Source: Scatomonas sp963649395
GTDB lineage: Bacteria > Bacillota > Clostridia > Lachnospirales > Lachnospiraceae
DNA: 6,653 bases
Assembly: GCA_963649395.1 (NCBI GenBank)
Contig: CAVJHW010000136.1
Coordinates: forward strand, 1 to 6,653
Reading direction: 5' to 3'
The notes under the pieces were generated by a model. That model saw only the letters and a list, made by a program, of their open reading frames with translations. It was not told the DNA's origin and did no database searches. The position numbers were made by a program, and so were the translations under genes. Below, piece by piece: positions 1-5,562 of this stretch. The stretch's first letter is position 1, and the number at the start of each line of letters is the position of its first letter.

Positions 1-321
1 TAAAACTTGTCTGGCGGTCTGCCCATCAATCTCATCAGTATACGCCAGGAGAATAATCTGATCGGACATCAATGTTAGAGCCTTCATTATGTTTTTCTTA
101 TGAGTTGGGTCGAGACGCCCAAAAGGAGAGTCCATTATAATGGGACCACTTAAGGGCGCATTTTTGTGTAAAGCACCTATCAGCGATAGAGCCACAATAT
201 GCTCAAAGCCAGCGGAACGGAACGGTATTATTTCGCTGGAACGGTGCTGGATGGAGAGACCGTAGTTATCGTTGATCTTCAGTGCAGTATAGTCAGGATC
301 GCTGCTAATGTTGCAGAATGT
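1..321 (-). pseudogene. C-terminal fragment of a DndD/SMC-like ATPase, 5' part lost
   Basis: The minus strand is open for 107 codons from 321 to the left edge, where the frame continues. The translation carries the C-terminal half of an ABC/SMC-type ATPase head. An ABC-signature-like stretch, RSAGFEHIVALSLIGAL, is followed by a Walker B and D-loop region, GPIIMDSPFGRLDPTHKKN, and then a switch-like strand, SDQIILLAYTDE. Serine after the Walker B aspartate, with GRLD following, resembles DndD-family ATPases (D-T/S-P-x-G-R-L-D), which belong to phosphorothioation-linked and other defence or DNA repair systems. The frame closes upstream with TGA at 322-324. No Walker A, coiled coil or plausible start codon is visible, and the sequence upstream has further stops, so the gene looks truncated rather than merely cut by the window. 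The ATPase-head assignment is firm; the exact subfamily and any defence role are inference. Confidence 0.72.
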
Positions 322-356
322 TCATGCTAAAGTCTTTTGACTGGCAATAGATATGC

Positions 357-385
357 TTGCTTGTCACTGAATTGTTCTATATACT
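357..385 (+). promoter_or_regulatory. Possible sigma-A promoter overlapping a dyad
   Basis: TTGCTT (357-362) is separated by 17 bases from TATACT (380-385), which fits a weak vegetative promoter reading toward the helicase fragment. The -10 hexamer lies inside the left arm of the 378-409 inverted repeat, so a protein bound there would block it. The -35 match is modest (4 of 6) and the downstream gene is a remnant, so confidence is low. Confidence 0.3.
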
Positions 386-409
386 GTCATTGGATCATAA
401 CAGTATATA
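378..409. repeat. Perfect 10-bp inverted repeat, operator-like
   Basis: TATATACTGT (378-387) and ACAGTATATA (400-409) are exact reverse complements separated by 12 bases. The arm centres are 22 bases apart, about two helical turns, which suits a dimeric or tetrameric repressor. It could also be the remains of a mobile-element end or fold as an RNA hairpin. The symmetry is seen directly; the operator role is inference. Confidence 0.6.
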
Positions 410-410
410 A

Positions 411-457
411 AGAAAGGCCCCCTGGGGCACCCTCTTCTCATGATCGTACCCCAGGGG
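411..457 (-). terminator. Possible leftward terminator hairpin
   Basis: CCCCTGGGG (419-427) and CCCCAGGGG (449-457) are reverse complements around a 21-base loop, and each arm is also nearly self-complementary. Read on the minus strand, the hairpin is followed by CCTTTCT, a short interrupted T-rich tract. No intact minus-strand gene now lies upstream of it, so it may be a leftover from the missing part of this locus. No T-tract follows on the plus strand. Confidence 0.35.
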
Positions 458-526
458 ATCGTGGTATTAAACCTTGATTATTATAACAGATTATACGCTA
501 ACCTACAATGAGGAAACCGATATTTT

Positions 527-964
527 TTGTTGAAAGCAGGGACGTATCCTATTGTGCCTCTTGTAAAGGAAATAAAGGGTTTGTGCGACAGCGGGGTTGC
601 ACTGACCGATATCTGTATTGTGGCTCGAACGAAAAAGCTGGTCAATGATTATCTCTCTTTGTTTACGAAGGCAGGAATACGTTCCTATGGGATCAAACGG
701 AATAAAGTTGACAACCGAAGCCTGGAGGGAGTCCGCGTAGCAACAATGCATCGTGTGAAAGGTTTGGAGTTCCAATATGTTTTTATCGTTGCGGTAAACA
801 ACAGAATTATCCCCCTGCCAGCAGCAATCAATCGAACGGATGCGGTTTCTGAGGCTGAAACAATGACATCAGAAAAATGCTTGCTATATGTAGCAATGAC
901 ACGGGCGCAAAAAGGCGTTTACCTGACCAGTTACGGTAGACCATCGGGGTTTTTGAACGCATAA
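527..964 (+). pseudogene. C-terminal fragment of a UvrD-type superfamily 1 helicase
   Basis: The 145-residue frame carries only the end of helicase domain 2 of a UvrD/PcrA-like enzyme. After a strand like those before motif V (DICIVARTKKLV, residues 28-39) comes motif V (VRVATMHRVKGLEF, 69-82), and then motif VI (LLYVAMTRAQK, 119-129). Such proteins normally run to 600-700 residues; Walker A, the DExx box and motifs III and IV are absent. The only start is a TTG at 527, where TTG TTG follows a six-T run (523-528), with a weak GAGGA 12 bases upstream. An in-frame TGA at 509-511 closes the frame. It therefore looks like a truncated helicase unable to bind ATP, although expression of the fragment cannot be excluded. 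It ends 53 bases before ogt, on the same strand. Confidence 0.75.
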
Positions 965-1017
965 CGCAGAGGAAGTTTTCTTGATATTTTGTCAGCAGAA
1001 AGGAGACTTCGGATTTT

Positions 1018-1602
1018 ATGGATTATACTTGGCATTATGCTTCACCAATCGGCGGAATCTTGCTTGCGAGTGACGGTGAGAAATTGACTGGCCTTTGGTT
1101 TGATGGCCAGAAATGCTTTGCAAATACGCTCACAGAGAAGCCTGTAGAGGAAGAATTGCCCATCTTCCAGGAGACCGCAAGATGGCTTGACATCTATTTT
1201 AATGGAGAAATACCCGACTTCACCCCGCCCTTGTCCCTGCGAACCACTTCCTTTCGCCGGGAGGTCTGGGAGATTTTACTGTCCATCCCTTACGGACAGA
1301 CTATGACCTATGGTCAAATTGCAAATATTATTGCAAAACGTCGGGGACTCCTGCGAATGTCCGCCCAGGCAGTAGGGGGAGCAGTCGGACATAATCCTAT
1401 TTCCATCATCATTCCCTGCCACCGTGTCATCGGTGCTAAGGGAAATCTGACCGGCTATGCCGGTGGTATCGAGAAAAAGAGCCGACTCCTCACCCTAGAG
1501 CAAGTGGATATGGCAATGTTTATCGATAGGCCGCAGCCAGCTCCGCAGCCAAAGCATCAATCTGACCTTCCGTCTCCCCATGGATGGCTGACTGGATGCT
1601 GA
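1018..1602 (+). CDS. ogt: Methylated-DNA--[protein]-cysteine S-methyltransferase with altered C-terminal tail
   Basis: This suicide DNA-repair protein moves alkyl groups from O6-alkylguanine (and O4-alkylthymine) to its own cysteine. Residues 1-75 form the variable N-terminal domain; from about 77 the DNA-binding domain has a helix-turn-helix (SFRREVWEILLSIPYGQTMTYG). The active-site motif PCHRVIG is at 133-139 with acceptor Cys134, and Asn126, His135 and Glu161 fit the family's hydrogen-bond network. Gln117 sits where the human and E. coli enzymes have the intercalating arginine, a change I believe is common in clostridial relatives. The start is ATG at 1018 with AAGGAG at 1000-1005. Family members usually end a few residues after the LEQVDM-like segment (160-165). 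Here about 25 extra residues (171-194, rich in Pro and Gln) are encoded opposite the end of fprA, so the natural end appears replaced. The catalytic core is intact and activity is plausible. Confidence 0.92.
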   Translation: MDYTWHYASPIGGILLASDGEKLTGLWFDGQKCFANTLTEKPVEEELPIFQETARWLDIYFNGEIPDFTPPLSLRTTSFRREVWEILLSIPYGQTMTYGQIANIIAKRRGLLRMSAQAVGGAVGHNPISIIIPCHRVIGAKGNLTGYAGGIEKKSRLLTLEQVDMAMFIDRPQPAPQPKHQSDLPSPHGWLTGC

Positions 1603-2686
1603 CTACGTTTTCGCAGAAGGTGATACCCTTGCTGTTTTCGAAAGCCTTCTTGATGACCTTGGCAGCCGTAGGAGCCCAGGAGCCATTCTCGATGATGCCG
1701 ATGCGGCGGTTCTGATACTCCCGCTCGGTCAGATTGTGGAGGAAGTAGCTCATGAAGGGGAAGACATCTCCGCAATAAGTAATGGAGGCCAGGACAATGG
1801 TATCGTAGCGGAAGGCATCCTCCACGCACTCTGCCATATCTGATCTGGCCAGGTCTACGGCTTCTACCTTGGGAACACCGGCAGCCTCCAGTTTGGCGCA
1901 GAGCTTCTCCGCGGCCTCCTTGGTGTGGCCATAGACGGAGGCATAAAAGATCATGACTCCCTGACTCTCCGGCCGGTAGGAGGACCAGGTGTCATAGAGA
2001 TTGATATAATATCCCAGATTCTCCGTCAGAACCGGCCCGTGCAGGGGGCAGATAATGGCAATATCCAAGGTGGCGGCCTTCTTCAGAAGGGCCTGGACCG
2101 GCTTGCCGTATTTGCCTACGATACCAATGAAATACCTTCTGGCCTCGCAAGCCCAGTCCTCCTCCACATCTAGGGCTCCGAACTTGCCAAAGCCGTCTGC
2201 GGAGAAGAGGATCTTATCCTTGGAATCGTAGGTCACCATGACCTCCGGCCAGTGAACCATGGGAGCCATAACAAAGGTCAGGGTATGCGTACCCAGCTCC
2301 AGCGCATCCATCTCTCCCACCTCCAGGGTTTTATTCAGTTTCATCTGGGGGAAGAATTGCTGCATCATGGCAAAAATCTTCTTATTGGCAACCAGGGTGG
2401 TGTCCGGATATTTGTTGACAAAGGTCTCGATGGAGCCCGCATGATCCGGCTCCATATGCTGCACCACCAGATAATCTGGCGCAGCTCCCCCCAGAACCTC
2501 CTCTACCTTGCCCAGCCATTCCTCCGCCTTGCGGATATCTACTGTATCCATCACGCAGGTTTTGGCATCTTTAATCACATAGGAATTATAAGACATTCCA
2601 TTGGGAACCACATATTGACCCTCGAACAGGTCCACCTCGTGGTCATTCACGCCTACATAGAATACTTGCTCTGTAATCTGCTTCAT
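1520..2686 (-). CDS. fprA: FprA-type flavodiiron protein (A-type flavoprotein)
   Basis: This cytoplasmic enzyme reduces O2 to water or NO to N2O with electrons usually supplied by rubredoxin, protecting anaerobes from oxidative or nitrosative stress. Residues 1-240 are a metallo-beta-lactamase-like domain with all diiron ligands present: His77, Glu79, Asp81 and His82 in HMEPDH, then His145, Asp164 and His216 (PLHGPV). Residues 243-388 are a flavodoxin domain with the FMN phosphate loop ASVYGHT (249-255) and the later ENGSWAP segment (333-339). The length of 388 is normal for the two-domain class, with no rubredoxin or flavin reductase extension. The ATG has AGGAAG at 2694-2699, 7 bases upstream. 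It has its own promoter and dyad (2723-2778). Its last 83 bases overlap ogt tail to tail, and no terminator is visible beyond its TAA. No rubredoxin gene is in the window, so O2 versus NO preference cannot be told. Confidence 0.96.
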   Translation of the reverse strand: MKQITEQVFYVGVNDHEVDLFEGQYVVPNGMSYNSYVIKDAKTCVMDTVDIRKAEEWLGKVEEVLGGAAPDYLVVQHMEPDHAGSIETFVNKYPDTTLVANKKIFAMMQQFFPQMKLNKTLEVGEMDALELGTHTLTFVMAPMVHWPEVMVTYDSKDKILFSADGFGKFGALDVEEDWACEARRYFIGIVGKYGKPVQALLKKAATLDIAIICPLHGPVLTENLGYYINLYDTWSSYRPESQGVMIFYASVYGHTKEAAEKLCAKLEAAGVPKVEAVDLARSDMAECVEDAFRYDTIVLASITYCGDVFPFMSYFLHNLTEREYQNRRIGIIENGSWAPTAAKVIKKAFENSKGITFCENVVSIQSAIHGETEGQIDALAAELAAAYR

Positions 2687-2722
2687 GATAGATCTTCCTT
2701 TCTCTTCTAGCGCTCATAGTTC

Positions 2723-2749
2723 TCTTATCAGGACTATCTGTTGATAAGA
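2723..2749. promoter_or_regulatory. Operator-like dyad at the fprA transcription start
   Basis: TCTTATCA (2723-2730) and TGATAAGA (2742-2749) are perfect 8-bp inverted arms separated by 11 bases. They begin directly downstream of the predicted fprA -10 box, so they cover the expected start point (about 2743) and the first transcribed bases. This is the classic position for a repressor, and an O2- or NO-sensing regulator would suit the gene. I do not recognise the motif as PerR, Rex or Fur with any certainty. As RNA it could also form a hairpin at the very 5' end. Confidence 0.5.
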
Positions 2750-2778
2750 AGTTTAGCTTATTCCATAAATCTTGTCAA
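2750..2778 (-). promoter_or_regulatory. Sigma-A promoter of fprA
   Basis: On the minus strand TTGACA (2778-2773) is followed by exactly 17 bases and TAAACT (2755-2750). The -35 is perfect and the -10 matches at 4 of 6 positions, including the conserved first two and last bases. The start would fall near 2743, giving a leader of about 57 bases before the fprA ATG. This makes fprA independently transcribed from the peptidase gene just upstream. Confidence 0.75.
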
Positions 2779-2832
2779 TAGAACATCTTTGCCGCTCCCT
2801 CCCGGACATAGAACAGCTTCACAACTCCCTCC
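2777..2832. repeat. Degenerate 30-bp tandem repeat at the peptidase stop codon
   Basis: Segments 2777-2802 and 2807-2832 align at 20 of 26 positions with an exact 30-base period. Each has AGAACA, nine more variable bases, then CTCCCTCC. One copy contains the last codons and stop of the peptidase gene; the other lies between that stop and the fprA -35 box. A period of ten codons suggests an old duplication of the gene end. Confidence 0.5.
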
Positions 2833-3769
2833 TGGCTGACTTCACCGCCTCCAGAATAGCCATCTCCATCACATCCGCCGCCAGGGTTCCGGCCACATTG
2901 ATATCTGCCTCTACGCTTCCCAGGGAGGCGGCATAAATGGTGTCTCCATCTGCCAAGGTTCCCACAGGATTGATGCAGCGGGCATAGGCATTCCTGGTCA
3001 TGGAGGCAATTTTGCTCATCTCAGCCTTGCTGAAGCTGCCATTGGTAATAACGGCGCCGATGGTGGTATTGCCGGTAAACATATCGGTCTTTTTGCAGAT
3101 CTTGTAAAGTTCCTCCCGGGAGTCTCTCAAGTGACTGCCGTCCCGGCTTCTTAAGCCTGCCAGCTCCTGCCCGGTGGCGGGATCATAGACATCTCCCAGG
3201 GCATTGACGGCCACCACAGCTGCCATTTCCAGCTGTCCCAGCCTCACGGCAGCCATGCCCAGGCCGGAATTGGAGGCATAATCCATACCGCAGATCTTTC
3301 CCACGGTAGCGCCGCACCCCACCCCGTAATCGCCGCACCTGGGATCATTCTTCTCCGCATCCAGGCAGGCCGCATAACCCATCTGCCGATCCGGCCGAAT
3401 GGCAGCGCTGCCATAGCAAAGGTCATAGATGCAGGAGCCGCATACCAGGGGCACCAGGGCATATTGGGTGTCATAACCGATCTGGTGTTCCTCCAGGTAT
3501 TGCATAATCCCATCTGCCGCCTCCAGGCCGAAGACCGAGCCGCCGGACAGCATGATGGCATTCACCGGCGTATCTGCCGTGGTGGGATCTGCCAAATGCG
3601 TCTCTCGAGCCGCCGGACCTCCTCCGCTGACATCGATGCCCACCCGGGCTCGCTGATCCAGCATGATCACCGTGACCCCGGTTCTGGCCTCCTCATTCTG
3701 GGCATTTCCAATCCGAAAGCCCTTCATGTCCTGAATCCTAATCTTCTCTACCATTTCCGATAAACCCAT
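2819..3769 (-). CDS. P1 family (S58, DmpA-like) aminopeptidase
   Basis: This is an N-terminal-nucleophile hydrolase of the DmpA/BapA family, self-cleaving enzymes that remove N-terminal residues from small peptides, some from D-amino or beta-amino peptides. Family signatures (numbered from the chosen start) are SGGSVFGLEAADG (75-87), GVGCGATVGK (149-158), VNALGDVYDP (188-197) and GNTTIGAVITN (233-243). By alignment with DmpA the chain should be cut before Thr235, making it the nucleophile. The start at ATG 3769 is preferred over an upstream codon at 3802: it is preceded by AGGAAGGAA (3774-3782), follows the transporter stop by one base, and drops 11 charged residues of poor family match. The resulting length of 316 is typical. 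Nine cysteines are unusually many. No signal peptide is seen, so it acts in the cytoplasm. Tight coupling to the transporter suggests it processes an imported peptide or amino-acid derivative; the substrate is unknown. Confidence 0.88.
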   Translation of the reverse strand: MGLSEMVEKIRIQDMKGFRIGNAQNEEARTGVTVIMLDQRARVGIDVSGGGPAARETHLADPTTADTPVNAIMLSGGSVFGLEAADGIMQYLEEHQIGYDTQYALVPLVCGSCIYDLCYGSAAIRPDRQMGYAACLDAEKNDPRCGDYGVGCGATVGKICGMDYASNSGLGMAAVRLGQLEMAAVVAVNALGDVYDPATGQELAGLRSRDGSHLRDSREELYKICKKTDMFTGNTTIGAVITNGSFSKAEMSKIASMTRNAYARCINPVGTLADGDTIYAASLGSVEADINVAGTLAADVMEMAILEAVKSARREL

Positions 3770-3770
3770 A

Positions 3771-5387
3771 CTATTCCTTCCTCTCTGCGTTCCTTCCCGC
3801 AATCCTCCAAATCCGCCTGGTCAGCAGCCATTTTCGAATCTGATTCATCAAGAAAAGCAAAAAACCTGCCATTATAAAATAAAGTAAAGCCACCACAATC
3901 AGGGGGACGAAGGCCTCATAGGTGCTGCTGCGGATGATATCCCCGGCTTTGGTCAGATCCGCCACCGCAATATATCCCACAACGGCCGTTCCTTTCATGA
4001 GGCTGATCAAATTGCTGAAATATCCCGGCAGCATGGAGCGAACAGCCTGGGGCAGGACAATGCCCCGGAAGGTCTGCCCCTTGGTAAGTCCCGTCGACAG
4101 CCCTGCCTCTCTTTGGCCTCCATCCACCCCCTGGATGCTGCCTTGAAAGAGCTGTGCCAGATAGGCTCCGAACACCAGTCCAAAGCCAAGAATAGAGATC
4201 AGGACATTGGACACCTGGGATTTTCCGAAAATGACATAGTAGAGAAGCATCAAAATTACCACAATGGGCAGCCCCTGCATGAGCCCGGAATAGATTGCCG
4301 CCAAGGCATGAAGGATCCGGAAGCGAGACAGGGCCATGGCACAGAAGAGGGCCCCCAACAGATTGGCCAGGAGAAAGCCCAGGAAGGTAATCAGCAAGGT
4401 TATCAAAAGTCCCTGGGCCAACATAAGCCAGCGATTCTCATCCAGCAGGGTCCTTCGAATGCTGTCCCAAAGGGTCTTGGTCTCTGTCCGGCTGTCCGGC
4501 AGCTTCTGCTCCTCTTGACTTCCCGAATTCTTCTCCCCCTCATCCTTTGCCACCACCAAGTGGTCGCTCTTGTAATCCCCTGCCCGGACAATAGCCACTA
4601 TTTTCTGCCGATAATAGGAATCCGAATAGAGGACGCTTTGGGCCCGCTCCTGGGTCCAAGCAATCTGACCGGCTGCCAGATCATATTTCCCAGCTGCGAT
4701 CCCACTGAGAACCCCGGCAAATTCCGAATTCTCAATTCTCAGTCCATACCCATATTCCTGACAAAATCCTGCCAGGATGGCGATATCCAGGCCCACATTC
4801 TTATCGTTGAGGATAAAGGAAAATGGCTTCTGCGTGGAAGGGGTAGCCATATGCAGCACTCCCTTCTCCCCCTTTTTGGGAATCTCAATATTCTTCCAAT
4901 CCTTGGGATACAGCCAATATTCCTGCAAGCTCTCCAGCTTGCCCTTCTCCTTCAGTTCCTTGATATACTGATTCACTTCACTGCAAAGAGCCTCTCCCTT
5001 CGCCGTCTTGGGGAAAATCACTCCCAGATCATAGGTCATCAAGGCTTCATCCAAATAGCCAAAAGTCGGATACTCTCCTGCCATATTATAATAATTGATA
5101 TCTGACAGGACGAAGAAATCAATCTTTCCCTTTTGCAAGGCCAGGGCCAGATCCGTCGCTGAATTAAAATACAGAAGCCGGGCATTGGGAACCTTTCCCC
5201 GCACAATCTGATCCTGAGGGGTTCCTGTAACCACTCCCGCTGTCTTTCCCGCCAACAGTTCAAAGACTTCCTCCCCCTTGGAATCGGTGGAAGAAAACAC
5301 CCTTTGGGAACTTCCTACCAAAAATACCAGGAGCAATGCCGCACACAAGAGGCATGCTCTCCCCCAACCTTTTAAATTGCCAGCCAT
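3771..5387 (-). CDS. Polar amino-acid ABC transporter, fused substrate-binding and permease protein
   Basis: One 538-residue polypeptide joins extracytoplasmic binding segments to the membrane channel of a His/Gln-type amino-acid importer. Residues 10-30 are a hydrophobic signal or membrane anchor. Residues 46-160 resemble the second lobe and C-terminal helices of a family 3 binding protein (VTGTPQDQI, FNSATDLALALQKGKID, then KELKEKGKLESLQEYWL). Residues 177-268 resemble the first lobe (LHMATPSTQKPFSF to SVLYSDSYYRQKIVAIV). A charged linker (270-305) follows, then the permease (about 318-525) with several membrane helices and the EAA loop, EAGLSTGLTKG...LPQA (427-448), that contacts the ATPase. 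The ATG has GAGGAG 10 bases upstream (5398-5403). The peptidase gene follows after one base in the same operon. No ABC ATPase gene adjoins it in this window, so the energising subunit must be encoded elsewhere. Substrate identity cannot be read from the sequence. Confidence 0.92.
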   Translation of the reverse strand: MAGNLKGWGRACLLCAALLLVFLVGSSQRVFSSTDSKGEEVFELLAGKTAGVVTGTPQDQIVRGKVPNARLLYFNSATDLALALQKGKIDFFVLSDINYYNMAGEYPTFGYLDEALMTYDLGVIFPKTAKGEALCSEVNQYIKELKEKGKLESLQEYWLYPKDWKNIEIPKKGEKGVLHMATPSTQKPFSFILNDKNVGLDIAILAGFCQEYGYGLRIENSEFAGVLSGIAAGKYDLAAGQIAWTQERAQSVLYSDSYYRQKIVAIVRAGDYKSDHLVVAKDEGEKNSGSQEEQKLPDSRTETKTLWDSIRRTLLDENRWLMLAQGLLITLLITFLGFLLANLLGALFCAMALSRFRILHALAAIYSGLMQGLPIVVILMLLYYVIFGKSQVSNVLISILGFGLVFGAYLAQLFQGSIQGVDGGQREAGLSTGLTKGQTFRGIVLPQAVRSMLPGYFSNLISLMKGTAVVGYIAVADLTKAGDIIRSSTYEAFVPLIVVALLYFIMAGFLLFLMNQIRKWLLTRRIWRIAGRNAERKE

Positions 5388-5453
5388 GACATCTATTCTC
5401 CTCTCCGGTCTATCGTTACCGACCCCTTCACGTAACCTTGATTCTTCTGTGTC

Positions 5454-5482
5454 ATTTTATCACCGGATCCCCCAGGCGTCAA
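5454..5482 (-). promoter_or_regulatory. Sigma-A promoter of the transporter-peptidase operon
   Basis: On the minus strand TTGACG (5482-5477), 17 bases, then TAAAAT (5459-5454) closely match consensus (5 of 6 in each hexamer). Transcription would begin near 5447, leaving a leader of about 60 bases. It is divergent from the rpsT promoter, with some 45 bases between the two -35 boxes. Confidence 0.75.
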
Positions 5483-5486
5483 ACGA

Positions 5487-5504
5487 TCAAAGGCAGTCAA
5501 AGGC
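5487..5504. repeat. Direct repeat TCAAAGGC upstream of the transporter promoter
   Basis: TCAAAGGC occurs at 5487-5494 and again at 5497-5504, a 10-base period that puts both on the same face of the helix. A third TCAAA is at 5479-5483, overlapping the -35 box of the leftward promoter. Position and phasing suit an activator site for the transporter operon, but the repeat is short and could be chance. Confidence 0.3.
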
Positions 5505-5527
5505 CAAAACTTTTTCCTCAATATCTA

Positions 5528-5556
5528 TTGACAAGCTTTTCCGGATGGAATACAAT
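5528..5556 (+). promoter_or_regulatory. Sigma-A promoter of rpsT
   Basis: TTGACA (5528-5533) is followed by a 17-base spacer and TACAAT (5551-5556), a near-perfect vegetative promoter as expected for a ribosomal protein gene. The start would be near 5563, leaving a leader of about 74 bases before the TTG start codon. Confidence 0.85.
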
Positions 5557-5562
5557 AAGAAA

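Larger units (their letters stand above)
322..526. other. Intergenic spacer between two gene remnants
   Basis: About 200 bases with no convincing coding frame lie between the ATPase fragment (minus) and the helicase fragment (plus). The spacer holds a perfect 10-bp inverted repeat (378-409) and a GC-rich hairpin (419-457), entered separately. The rest, notably 458-526, is AT-rich and I see no recognisable gene in it. An ATG at 508 opens a frame unrelated to the helicase frame and is preceded by an in-frame TAA. Confidence 0.6.

Noticed and set aside
1..964. A functional phosphorothioation or other defence system
   Set aside because: Both recognisable genes lack their nucleotide-binding N-terminal parts, and no partner genes are in the window; only remnants can be supported.
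2252..2710. Plus-strand open frame opposite the start of fprA
   Set aside because: It is antisense to a well-supported flavodiiron gene and crosses its ribosome binding site; the translation shows no recognisable motif.
3770..3802. Upstream start extending the peptidase by 11 residues
   Set aside because: The extension would overlap the transporter gene by 32 bases, and its residues do not resemble the family. ATG at 3769 has a better-placed ribosome binding site.
4113..5105. Long plus-strand open frame (330 codons) opposite the transporter gene
   Set aside because: It is wholly antisense to a clearly coding fusion protein, has no family resemblance and no convincing ribosome binding site, and its composition is that of a codon-bias shadow.
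5415..5436. GTTAC/GTAAC inverted repeat in the transporter leader
   Set aside because: The arms are only 5 bp across a 12-base loop, which is too weak to call a riboswitch or attenuator.
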